Shown one piece after another: positions 15,443 to 23,706 of a stretch of 64,000 bases of DNA. The notes under the pieces were generated by a model that did not search any database, was not told where the DNA came from, and saw only the letters and a list, made by a program, of their open reading frames with translations. Position 1 is the stretch's first letter; every line of letters starts with the position of its first letter. The DNA comes from an uncultured Cytophagales bacterium (GTDB lineage Bacteria > Bacteroidota > Bacteroidia > Cytophagales > Cyclobacteriaceae), in contig CAJXNP010000006.1 of assembly GCA_913057175.1 (NCBI GenBank), forward strand, positions 62,001 to 126,000. Direction: 5' to 3'. Both the position numbers and the translations under genes were made by a program.

Positions 15443-18118
15443 TTATTCCCTCACCCAAATCAAAATCGAAGTCCCTTCCATCGTAAAATCCATTGCCTTT
15501 CCACCTTTTAGTTTCCGGCCAAATTTGTCATCCTTTACCCCGCTGATATCAACGGAATGTGTAGTGCCAATCAGCTTCCAGTCTCCTTCGGGGATTTCGA
15601 CTTGCTTGAAGGTGTTTTCCTGCTGGCCGGCATTGAGAAGGACGATCACCTTTCCATCGATGATGTAGCCCAGCATGCTATCATCCTCTGGAGTGATCCA
15701 TTGATAGTAATCATCCGTTACTGCATCGGGCACGCGGAAGACCTTGCCGTATTCACTCATGCGAAATTCATTCATCCCTTTCCAGAAGGCCAGCATGTTG
15801 GCGTAGTCGTTTTTGTTCTCTTCGTTGGGTGTTTGCCCTACGTTTTCCCATACAAACTGGTTAGCTGTGCGGTGGTTGTAGGTATCGCGATAGCCATGCA
15901 TGTGGATCTTGTAGCCGGCTTCCGTCTCCTTTACCACCTCTTTGAGTGGGGCATGGGCCTTGCTTCGCATGATCTCCGAACCGCCATGCGTGACGATGGG
16001 ACCTAATGTAGTGTATAGCAGCGTAACGGCGATCTTATATTCATCCTGGTCCACCGCCAGTCGTCCGTCGAAATTTTCAGATCCAAACTGATCTGCCAGG
16101 GCAAAGTTATCGTGAATATCGAGGTAGCTGATCCCGCTGAGTGGCGTTTTGTCATCCGGGAATTTGTTGGCCAGCCCTTTCATCACGTTTTCCCGCTCAT
16201 CGAACTTTCCTCCCGGCCAGCCACGGTCTTCGTACTTGTCCTTTAGTTCAAACACCGGTCCCTTGTAGGCATTCCTGGAATCATCCTGGAAGAAAGTAAT
16301 GGGGGCGTCTTCCTTGTACCAGTCCCAATCGGGATTGCTTTCAAACTCCGGATCATTAGAGCCGATCCACGCCTCACCGTAAACGATCTTGTCATCACCA
16401 ATCGCTTGCTTCAGCGCAATCAGAGTTTGCTGGTCGATTTGTCCTGCCAGGTCTATCCGGAATCCGTCAATGCCAAACTCATTGATAAAATGCAGGCACT
16501 GATCGATCAACCATCGCTGGGTCATCGGCCGGTTTTCGGTCTTTACCTCATTGCCGTATGCGCCAATGTGGTTAAAGTCTTTTGTGCGGTAATAATACAT
16601 CATGTCAAAGACATTGAAATTGAAGTAAAACCCATTCCCATCCATGTTCTCCGCTGTGTGATTGGGAACAATATCGATGATCACCGTAATATCCTTGTCG
16701 TGGAATGCCTGGACGAGATCACGGAATTCCTCACGTTCAGTTCCTGGTTCAGTTCCTTTGGTTCGGTATCGAGACTCTACTGCCATGGCGAAGGCCGTTC
16801 GGTAGCCCCACTGGTAGTTTTCCATGTTAACACCCTGTTCGATCATGTATGCATCGTTTTCGAAGGATGCCTGCCAGTCGTCATCCGGGAAGTGGAGGTA
16901 TTCCTGGACGGGCATCAAGTGAACCACATTAATGCCAAGGTCGATCAGATAATCAAATCCGATTTTCTCCCCACGAGAGTTTTTCAATCCGGGAGTGATC
17001 ATGGCTTTAAAAGTGCCTTTCAGTTCATCACTGACTGGAAGCTGGTCGGTAAAGTCCTGCACGTGTACTTCGTAGGCAATCGCATCTTCCATTTTGGGAA
17101 TGCCTTTTTTCAACGGTGTCGCCGAGGTTGTGCGGTGCCAGATCCTGGCCTTGCCCCACGTGTCATCACTCACCCTGGCATATGGGTCATTGACATGTAC
17201 AGGATTTGTTTCGTAAAAATGATTGCCGGGATCCTCGGCTCCGTGAACGGTGAAGTCATAGTACACTCCATGTAAATCCTCCGGAAATGCAATTTCCCAT
17301 ACACCGTGGCCATCTTCTTTCATTTCCTCCTCTCTGTAAGGATAGGTGTCGTCTTTACCATGGTAGAGATACACTTTTACCTGTTCTGCCCGTGGAGCAA
17401 ATACCCGAATGGTGGTTTTGCCATCGTGGATATTGGCGCCCAATTCTTTGGTAGAAAAAGTCTCTCGAAACCAGCCATCAAATGAACAGAAGGCCTTAAG
17501 GTTTTGGGAGGGGATCTCCAGAAAATAAACACGCTTTTTTTTCAGCGGTGTGGCAGGAGTGATCAGTGTGGAGTAAGCTCCATTAGGCAACACTCCGGCC
17601 ACCTTGATCTCATTGCCGTGAGCGTCAGTTATTTTGTAATCATCGGGGAGGAGGGAACGGTTTTCGTAGATATCGGCCCAGATCAGGTTTTCGCTTTTCA
17701 ACTCGGCCTTGAGGCCGGTTTTCTTATCCGACTTCATGAAGACTAGGTCACTGTCTGATTTGTTAGGTGCCTCCGAGGGAGGTTCCATCCATTCGCCATC
17801 GTTGGTGCGGAATTTAAATTTTGTATTCGGTTTAACCACTTGAAAATCCGTATTATCCAAAGTTAATATCCACTGCTGCCCGGTTTTGCTGAGCATCCAC
17901 TCGGGCGCATCGGTGTTCATGTCCCAGTTTCGGAACTCTCCAGTAACAAATACCTTGACCGGTTGCGTCTGGTAAATCTCCTCATCAAAGATAAAGGTCA
18001 ACTGATCGCCAAACACCGCATAGCCCTGTATTTTTTGTTCATCGGAGAAGGATTGTCCGGAGAGGATGGAAACAGATATTAGGAAGATTATGAAAAGGAA
18101 CAGGGATTTTTTGTACAT
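15443..18118 (-). CDS. pulA: Secreted type I pullulanase (GH13)
   Basis: An 891-residue enzyme with a type I signal peptide (cleavage near ILSGQ, residue 22). An N-terminal beta region of about 200 residues precedes a CBM48-like module (TIRVFAPRAEQVKVYLY near residue 235) and the GH13 barrel. All four GH13 motifs are present: DIVPNHTAEN, GFRIDLAG (nucleophile Asp556), YGEAW (acid/base Glu582) and YLDIHDN (Asp670). The HDN form and GFRxDL are typical of type I pullulanases that cut alpha-1,6 branches in pullulan, glycogen or starch. No SusCD partners are nearby, so it acts alone or with genes elsewhere. Confidence 0.93.
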   Translation of the reverse strand: MYKKSLFLFIIFLISVSILSGQSFSDEQKIQGYAVFGDQLTFIFDEEIYQTQPVKVFVTGEFRNWDMNTDAPEWMLSKTGQQWILTLDNTDFQVVKPNTKFKFRTNDGEWMEPPSEAPNKSDSDLVFMKSDKKTGLKAELKSENLIWADIYENRSLLPDDYKITDAHGNEIKVAGVLPNGAYSTLITPATPLKKKRVYFLEIPSQNLKAFCSFDGWFRETFSTKELGANIHDGKTTIRVFAPRAEQVKVYLYHGKDDTYPYREEEMKEDGHGVWEIAFPEDLHGVYYDFTVHGAEDPGNHFYETNPVHVNDPYARVSDDTWGKARIWHRTTSATPLKKGIPKMEDAIAYEVHVQDFTDQLPVSDELKGTFKAMITPGLKNSRGEKIGFDYLIDLGINVVHLMPVQEYLHFPDDDWQASFENDAYMIEQGVNMENYQWGYRTAFAMAVESRYRTKGTEPGTEREEFRDLVQAFHDKDITVIIDIVPNHTAENMDGNGFYFNFNVFDMMYYYRTKDFNHIGAYGNEVKTENRPMTQRWLIDQCLHFINEFGIDGFRIDLAGQIDQQTLIALKQAIGDDKIVYGEAWIGSNDPEFESNPDWDWYKEDAPITFFQDDSRNAYKGPVFELKDKYEDRGWPGGKFDERENVMKGLANKFPDDKTPLSGISYLDIHDNFALADQFGSENFDGRLAVDQDEYKIAVTLLYTTLGPIVTHGGSEIMRSKAHAPLKEVVKETEAGYKIHMHGYRDTYNHRTANQFVWENVGQTPNEENKNDYANMLAFWKGMNEFRMSEYGKVFRVPDAVTDDYYQWITPEDDSMLGYIIDGKVIVLLNAGQQENTFKQVEIPEGDWKLIGTTHSVDISGVKDDKFGRKLKGGKAMDFTMEGTSILIWVRE

Positions 18119-18171
18119 GCTTAGTTAAATTGAATAGGTAGTAATTCAGTGTTGACTAAAGTATGAAATAG

Positions 18172-18248
18172 GTCATCCTGAACTTGTTTCAGGATCGGTT
18201 AAATACCATTACTAAGATAAAACGATTCTGAAATGAATTCAGAATGAC
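18172..18248. repeat. Two-hairpin repeat family B, copy 1
   Basis: GTCATCCTGAACTTG with TTTCAGGATCG forms the left hairpin and CGATTCTGAAATG with AATTCAGAATGAC the right one, separated by about 30 bp. The outer ends are inverted copies of each other. A second copy lies at 33729-33804. This is the kind of small repeat spread widely in Bacteroidota genomes. Confidence 0.85.
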
Positions 18249-18318
18249 ACGATTTTTTATTTGCAGAAATGAATTCACAAGGAAATTTTGAGTGATTATT
18301 TGAGAAGTAATTAGGGCA

Positions 18319-18466
18319 GAAATTCCCGGCCCTGTGCCGGGATCTGTTGGAAGCTACTCTCCAGATTCATTTGAGGCACAATGCATACAGATTATTTGGC
18401 TATTTAAAACATCACTGCAGTTTGCTGACGGACCCCGGAATAAATCCGGGGATTGCCGCATTTAAT
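18319..18466. repeat. Two-hairpin repeat family A, copy R4 (subfamily 2)
   Basis: Same ends as R1 and R2 (AATTCCCGGCCCTGTGCCGG and CCCCGGAATAAATCCGGGG) but a different middle shared only with R5 (CATTTGAGGCACAATGC, TTTGGCTATTTAAAACATCA). It stops 4 bp before the stop codon of the GIY-YIG gene. Confidence 0.9.
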
Positions 18467-18470
18467 TTTT

Positions 18471-18761
18471 TTATTTTATGAAATCGTCAAAAAGATCTTT
18501 CCACTCTGGATTCATAGAATTAATGAGGTTTATTTTCCAATCACACTTGTATCGTTTAATTGATTTTTCTTTTCTAAGAGCCTCATCGTTTTCATTGTGT
18601 TCCTCGAAGTAGACTAACTTATCAACATTATATCTGCTTGTAAATCCCTTCAGTAATTTCTTTTTGTGTTCAATCGTACGCCTGTATACATCATCAGTAA
18701 ATCCGACATAAAATACAGTGTGGTTTTTATTGGTGAGGATATAAACAAAATAGATATTCAT
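18471..18761 (-). CDS. GIY-YIG family endonuclease-like protein
   Basis: A 96-residue single-domain protein. The GIY-YIG core is seen as FVYILTNKNHTVFYVGFTDD, with the variant Y-V-Y pairs usual in the small UvrC-N/YhbQ-like group, followed by the conserved Arg/His in RRTIEHKK and Glu in RKEKSIKRYKCDWK. Length is full for the subfamily, whose members may nick DNA but mostly have no defined role. It fills the 335-bp gap between repeats R4 and R5, which are the two most similar copies of family A. This suggests a repeat-mobilising or repeat-carried gene, which is inference. Confidence 0.88.
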   Translation of the reverse strand: MNIYFVYILTNKNHTVFYVGFTDDVYRRTIEHKKKLLKGFTSRYNVDKLVYFEEHNENDEALRKEKSIKRYKCDWKINLINSMNPEWKDLFDDFIK

Positions 18762-18801
18762 AGCCTGAAATATAAATAAAAGAAATAAAGTAGTAAGAGA
18801 A

Positions 18802-18950
18802 AAAATTCCCGGCCCTGTTCCGGGATCTTTTGGAAGTATTATACCAAGTTTATTTGAGGAACAATGCCTTCATGATGTTTGGCTATTTAAAACATTACTG
18901 CAGTTTGCTGACAGACCCCGGAATAAATCCGGGTATTGCCGCCTTAATTT
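18802..18950. repeat. Two-hairpin repeat family A, copy R5 (subfamily 2)
   Basis: Closest to R4 through its whole length, including the middle segment ATTTGAGGAACAATGCC and GGCTATTTAAAACATTACTG. It starts about 40 bp upstream of the GIY-YIG start codon and ends about 20 bp before the end of the serine hydrolase gene. Same orientation as R1-R4. Confidence 0.9.
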
Positions 18951-18971
18951 TAATTCTTAAAAGTAGGTTTT

Positions 18972-20405
18972 TCACTCATTCTCTTTCATCCTCACCATCC
19001 CAAATAGCCCATCATAGTACTCCGAACATGCGACAATTTTACCATCAACTTCATGGAATTTGAACTGATCGAAAGGATAGGCTTTCCAGCTGAATACATT
19101 CTCATCAATTGGAAAAAATTGTGCTCCCGGCGTTTCGGTGTCCGGATTATCCCAAAATAGATTGCCATCTTCAAAGGTTACCATCCTGACAGATGGTTTG
19201 CCATCTCCCCAACGGTTGATGGAGCTGTATTCACCGACGTACTTATCGCCATTTTGGATGGACTGTGACTTATAGTTTGGCACATCCAGGTTAAAGACAA
19301 TGGGCATGATGTTGTGTCGGAGGTGCCATGCATCTTCCGGGGAGTAACTGGTATTCATAGCTGCAGCAAATGTATAGTCGGTTTCCGGATAATGTGCGAG
19401 CAAAGCCCAGCCGATACCCTGGTAACCTCCCGAATGTCCCCAACATTTCTGACCGTTATACAGACCCATTTTCACACCAAGCCCATAATCAATAAAAATA
19501 CTACCGATCGGAGATGGGGTCAGTATTTTGTTCAGGGAACTTTCGGATAGAATTGTCTCATTCTTCAAACCATTCACTAATTTCAATAAATCAACTACAT
19601 TGGCGGAAAGGCCTCCATCTCCTTTCATTCCCTCTGTCATCATGTGAAAGCTCGTATCTACCCCTTCCTCCGTCAACTCATATCCCATCGTAGCCGATTC
19701 TCGGTCCCAGTTCTCAGGCCACATGCCCAGTGATTGCATTTGAAGTGGGGTGCCAACATTTTCAACAATCACATCTTGAAATGATTGATCAGTTATCTTT
19801 TCCAGGATCATGGACAGCACCGCATATCCTGAGTTGGAATAGGAGTATTGTGTTCCTGGTCGGAAGAAAAGGGGTTGGTTAATAAAGTCATAGAACTCCT
19901 CGGTCGTAAAGACCTTTTTGTGATGGATGTAAATGCTGTCAAACCAATCTTCGTGATCGATCAACCCGGATTGATGTCTCAGCAAATGTTCAATGGTGAT
20001 CTCATTCATGTATTCCTGCCTTGGAAAATCCTCCAGGTAATCTATCAACTTATCATCAAGCGACAGCTTACCTTGTTCCACCATGATCATGGTGGTAATG
20101 GCGGTAATGAATTTCGAAATGGACGCAATGGGATAAATGGTCGATTCTGTTGCAGGTTGATCGGTTTCAATATTGACTAAGCCGTATCCTTTTGCAAAGA
20201 TCACACTGTCTCCGTGGGCAAGGGCCAGTGAAAGTCCGACAGTATTCCCTTTGTCAATGAATGCCTGGCAGACAGAGTCAATGGCTTTAAGTTGTAGGTC
20301 AGATAAAATGGGTTCTTCGGTGGTTTCTTTATTATATTCCGTTGAACAGGAAATAAAAAGAATAGTAAGAATGGACAAGGTAAGTTGGATATAATTTCTC
20401 TTCAT
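18972..20405 (-). CDS. Serine hydrolase lipoprotein, class C beta-lactamase family
   Basis: A 477-residue lipoprotein (FISC, Cys20). The SxxK motif is SISK at residues 95-98 and the YxN motif is YSN at 189-191; WGHSGG near residue 350 is the third motif in its HxG form. A C-terminal domain of about 100 residues follows the hydrolase. Such proteins are esterases, D-aminopeptidases or peptidoglycan peptidases; few are true beta-lactamases. It probably acts in the periplasm or at the outer membrane. It is divergent from the sulfatase at 20551, with a shared 145-bp promoter gap. Confidence 0.9.
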   Translation of the reverse strand: MKRNYIQLTLSILTILFISCSTEYNKETTEEPILSDLQLKAIDSVCQAFIDKGNTVGLSLALAHGDSVIFAKGYGLVNIETDQPATESTIYPIASISKFITAITTMIMVEQGKLSLDDKLIDYLEDFPRQEYMNEITIEHLLRHQSGLIDHEDWFDSIYIHHKKVFTTEEFYDFINQPLFFRPGTQYSYSNSGYAVLSMILEKITDQSFQDVIVENVGTPLQMQSLGMWPENWDRESATMGYELTEEGVDTSFHMMTEGMKGDGGLSANVVDLLKLVNGLKNETILSESSLNKILTPSPIGSIFIDYGLGVKMGLYNGQKCWGHSGGYQGIGWALLAHYPETDYTFAAAMNTSYSPEDAWHLRHNIMPIVFNLDVPNYKSQSIQNGDKYVGEYSSINRWGDGKPSVRMVTFEDGNLFWDNPDTETPGAQFFPIDENVFSWKAYPFDQFKFHEVDGKIVACSEYYDGLFGMVRMKENE

Positions 20406-20550
20406 TGGTGGTTATTAGTTGTTTGGTTAAAGGAAAGTTAATTGATTTCAGTAAAAACATTTAGTTATCCAGGCGTTTTGTAATCGGAGGACTTCGATAA
20501 TCATGTTTTTTAGCTAATTAATAGGCAGCATTTCATTTTATTTAACATTT

Positions 20551-22086
20551 TTGTTGATAAGAAAAACCCATGTTCAAGCCTTGTTAAAATTTTTAAACTT
20601 CTTCCTACTAATCCTTCTGGGAATATTATCAACTTGCACTCCTCCCAAAGAAAGCTCCAGACCCAATATCATCATTTTCTATGCAGATGATTTGGGATAT
20701 GGAGATCTGAGTTGTTATGGTGCAACTGCATTAAATACCATCAATATTGACCGGTTGTCTAATGAAGGAATTCGATTTACCAATGGTTACGCGACATCAG
20801 CTACCTGCACACCAAGCCGGTATGCACTATTGACAGGCGAATATCCCTGGAGAAATAAAAGGGCACATGTATTACCGGGTAATGCGCCACTTATCATTGA
20901 TACGGAAAAAGTGACGCTTCCGGATCAGCTGAAAAAAGCTGGATATCACACGGGTATCGTGGGTAAATGGCATTTGGGTTTGGGAGGTGAAAATTTGGAT
21001 TGGAACGGAAGAATTACTCCGGGTCCGAATGAAGTGGGATTTGATTACAGTTTTATTTTGGCTTCCACTAATGATCGGGTACCCACAGTTTATGTTGAAA
21101 ATGATCGCGTTACAGGCCTTACCAACAGTGATGATCCTCTGGAAGTTAATTACATCGAAAATTTCCCAGGTCAACCTACTGGAAAAGATAATCCCGAGTT
21201 ATTGAAATTACATCCAAGCCATGGACATGACATGAGTATCAATAATGGTATTTCAAGAATCGGGTACATGCGAGGAGGTAAATCAGCCATGTGGATTGAC
21301 GAAAACATGGGTGATACCTTGTTGACTCGTGCGGTTGATTTTATCAGGTCTAATCAAAATCAACCGTTTTTTCTGTTTTATTCCTTTCCACAAATTCACG
21401 TTCCACGAACTCCCCATCCGAGATTTGCAACTGCAACAGGAATGGGTCCGAGAGGGGATGCGATTATCGAAATGGATTTTGCTGTAGGTAAGGTTCTGGA
21501 TTTGCTTGAAGAGCTGGATATTGATCAAAATACGTTGATTATTTTTTCAAGTGACAACGGTCCGGTATTGGACGATGGATATATGGATGATGCCATAACC
21601 AAAATAGGAAATCATAAGCCTGGAGGAGGATTGAGAGGAGGGAAGTACAGTCTGTTTGATGGGGGTACCAGGATGCCATTTCTGGTTCGGTGGAGTGGAA
21701 CAATTCAACCGGGTACTTCGAACGCACTCGTCTCCCAGTTAGATTTGCAAGCATCGCTATCTTCTTTGGTGGGTGAATCACCAATATCAAATGATAGTGA
21801 AAATTTGATCAAGGTTTTACTTGGAAAAAACCAAGTCGGACGAACTGACATAATTCTGGAAGCCATGGGAAATACGGCTTATCGAAGGGGTGATTTCGTT
21901 TTGATCCCTCCATATGAAGGTTCTGCAATTACGGAATGGGGACCGAATATTGAGACAGGATTATCTGCAGAATATCAGTTATATGATCTTAAAAATGATC
22001 CCGGACAAAAGGATAATTTAGCTGTGGATTTGGCTGAAAAGCTGGAAGAAATGAAAGGTTATTATGAGGAATTTATGAATCAGTAA
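20551..22086 (+). CDS. Arylsulfatase lipoprotein (family S1)
   Basis: A 511-residue sulfatase with a lipoprotein signal ending LSTC. No ATG precedes the signal peptide in frame, so the start is TTG at 20551 or 20554. The sulfatase signature CTPSRYALLTGE begins at Cys86 (counting from 20551). Metal-site residues are visible in FYADDLGYGD, GKWHLG and FSSDNGP. This is the arylsulfatase-A-like class, shorter than the two AtsA-type proteins at 3.6-8.7 kb, and typical of marine Bacteroidota that desulfate polysaccharides or small esters. It converges with the sulfatase at 22099. Confidence 0.92.
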   Translation: MLIRKTHVQALLKFLNFFLLILLGILSTCTPPKESSRPNIIIFYADDLGYGDLSCYGATALNTINIDRLSNEGIRFTNGYATSATCTPSRYALLTGEYPWRNKRAHVLPGNAPLIIDTEKVTLPDQLKKAGYHTGIVGKWHLGLGGENLDWNGRITPGPNEVGFDYSFILASTNDRVPTVYVENDRVTGLTNSDDPLEVNYIENFPGQPTGKDNPELLKLHPSHGHDMSINNGISRIGYMRGGKSAMWIDENMGDTLLTRAVDFIRSNQNQPFFLFYSFPQIHVPRTPHPRFATATGMGPRGDAIIEMDFAVGKVLDLLEELDIDQNTLIIFSSDNGPVLDDGYMDDAITKIGNHKPGGGLRGGKYSLFDGGTRMPFLVRWSGTIQPGTSNALVSQLDLQASLSSLVGESPISNDSENLIKVLLGKNQVGRTDIILEAMGNTAYRRGDFVLIPPYEGSAITEWGPNIETGLSAEYQLYDLKNDPGQKDNLAVDLAEKLEEMKGYYEEFMNQ

Positions 22087-22098
22087 AATTCGAATCGA

Positions 22099-23637
22099 TC
22101 ATTGTGAATACACAGGTCTTAATACATTTCCTAATGAGTCCGTCGGATATAAGGCATTTTTAGCTTCAAGATCGTTGACCATTTTGTTCATTAATTCTTT
22201 GACAACTTCCGGGAATATTTCAGATACATCATGTGACTCTGACCGGTCACTTTTAAGGTTGTACAATTCAAAATGACTGTTTCGATTGTTTAGCTTCGGC
22301 ATGTAATGATAGATCAATTTCCAATCGCCCTCTCTGTATGTCGTAAAATATTTATCCTCTCTGGAGTGCGGAAAATGAGAGAGAAATTCGTCTTTCCTTT
22401 CCAAATCTTTGTTGCCAACCAGTAATTTTGAAAGGCTTTTGCCATCAACCTTATAGCCTTCAGGAACAGGGAGATTCAGCAATTCTGTTATAGTTGGAAA
22501 TAAGTCATAGCACGCTCCTATATTGTCAATCATCTTGCTTTTTTGAATGGGTAATTTCTGTTGCCAGAATATATCCTTATTGGCTTTTGCCCAGGCAGCA
22601 ATGAAGGGCGTACGGATGCCTCCTTCCCATTTACTTCCTTTTTTACCTCTCAACGGTGAACTTGAAGCAATATCATCATTTCCTCCAAAGGGTGAATCCG
22701 AGCCATTATCCCCGAGGAATAATATGAGCGTATTATCTGCAATACCTTTTGATTCCAGGTGATCCATCAAATCGCCCAGTGATTTATCCATTCCTTCGAT
22801 CATTGTTGCGAAGCTTATGCTATTTTCAGACACACTCGTGTCCTGGTAATGATCTATGAAACGTGGATCTGGCTGAAAGGGCGAATGAACGGCATAGTGG
22901 GCCGTATAAAGGAAAAATGGCTTACCTTCCAATAAAGAACTGTCAATTTGGGAGATAGCCTCGAGTGTGAGTGCCTCTGTTAAAAAGATATCCTGTCCAT
23001 GGTATTTTTCAAGATCCGGAACAGCACGGGATTTCTCTCCATTGATATGTCCAAATCCATCGACACCATAATAACTACCCGGCCGGCCGATTCCGGTTCC
23101 GGCGATGTTGACATCAAAACCAAGGTTTAATGGATTTACTCCTGTATGCTCAAAAGGACCAAAATGAGCTTTCCCAATGAATATCGTTTGATAGCCAATA
23201 TTTTTCAACAAGGCAGGCAGCGTCACATCCTGATCTGTCAATCCTGTCCATTTCCATTGTGGCGGATCGAGATAATCACCATTGTTTTCATAAGGATTGA
23301 TCCAGTTGGTCGTTTGGTGTCGAGCGGAATTCTGACCGGTCATGATGGCTATTCGTGATGGGGAGCAAACGGTATGCGCATAGAAATTACTGAATCGCAT
23401 TCCCTGGTTAGCCAGCTTTTCCATATTTGGAGTTTGAAACCAGTCATTTAATGGATGACGCTGTGGGTTGCCTAATGAATCTGTCAGCATAGGTACAGAG
23501 GTGTCCATCAAACCCATGTCATCGACAAGGAATAAGATGATATTGGGTTTAGGGCTATCGATAGTGGCTTTGTTACAGGCCCAACAAAAAACCATCAAAA
23601 TAAATGCTATTGGAATCCTGTTTAATCTATGGGTCAT
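22099..23637 (-). CDS. Arylsulfatase lipoprotein (family S1)
   Basis: A 512-residue sulfatase with a lipobox near residue 21 (FCWAC). The signature CSPSRIAIMTGQ begins at Cys91, the formylglycine site. Metal and active-site segments LVDDMGLMD, GKAHFG and LGDNGSD are present. It is different enough from the convergent neighbour at 20551 to suggest a different substrate. The stop codons are 12 bp apart and no clear terminator lies between. It follows the gamma-glutamyltransferase gene on the same strand at a distance of 69 bp. Confidence 0.92.
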   Translation of the reverse strand: MTHRLNRIPIAFILMVFCWACNKATIDSPKPNIILFLVDDMGLMDTSVPMLTDSLGNPQRHPLNDWFQTPNMEKLANQGMRFSNFYAHTVCSPSRIAIMTGQNSARHQTTNWINPYENNGDYLDPPQWKWTGLTDQDVTLPALLKNIGYQTIFIGKAHFGPFEHTGVNPLNLGFDVNIAGTGIGRPGSYYGVDGFGHINGEKSRAVPDLEKYHGQDIFLTEALTLEAISQIDSSLLEGKPFFLYTAHYAVHSPFQPDPRFIDHYQDTSVSENSISFATMIEGMDKSLGDLMDHLESKGIADNTLILFLGDNGSDSPFGGNDDIASSSPLRGKKGSKWEGGIRTPFIAAWAKANKDIFWQQKLPIQKSKMIDNIGACYDLFPTITELLNLPVPEGYKVDGKSLSKLLVGNKDLERKDEFLSHFPHSREDKYFTTYREGDWKLIYHYMPKLNNRNSHFELYNLKSDRSESHDVSEIFPEVVKELMNKMVNDLEAKNALYPTDSLGNVLRPVYSQ

Positions 23638-23706
23638 GTGGAAGGTGAAAGTGATGTTTTAATCGGTTTTCAATTTAAGTTGATTTGAATTCTGATAAAA
23701 ATGTTC

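Noticed and set aside
16406-17275. 289-codon plus-strand frame within the pullulanase gene
   Set aside because: Long antisense frame caused by codon bias of the GH13 gene; all four catalytic motifs lie on the minus strand.
14281-18950. CRISPR array interpretation of the regularly similar repeats
   Set aside because: Units are about 145 bp, irregularly spaced, with genes between them and hairpins at both ends; no short repeats and spacers.
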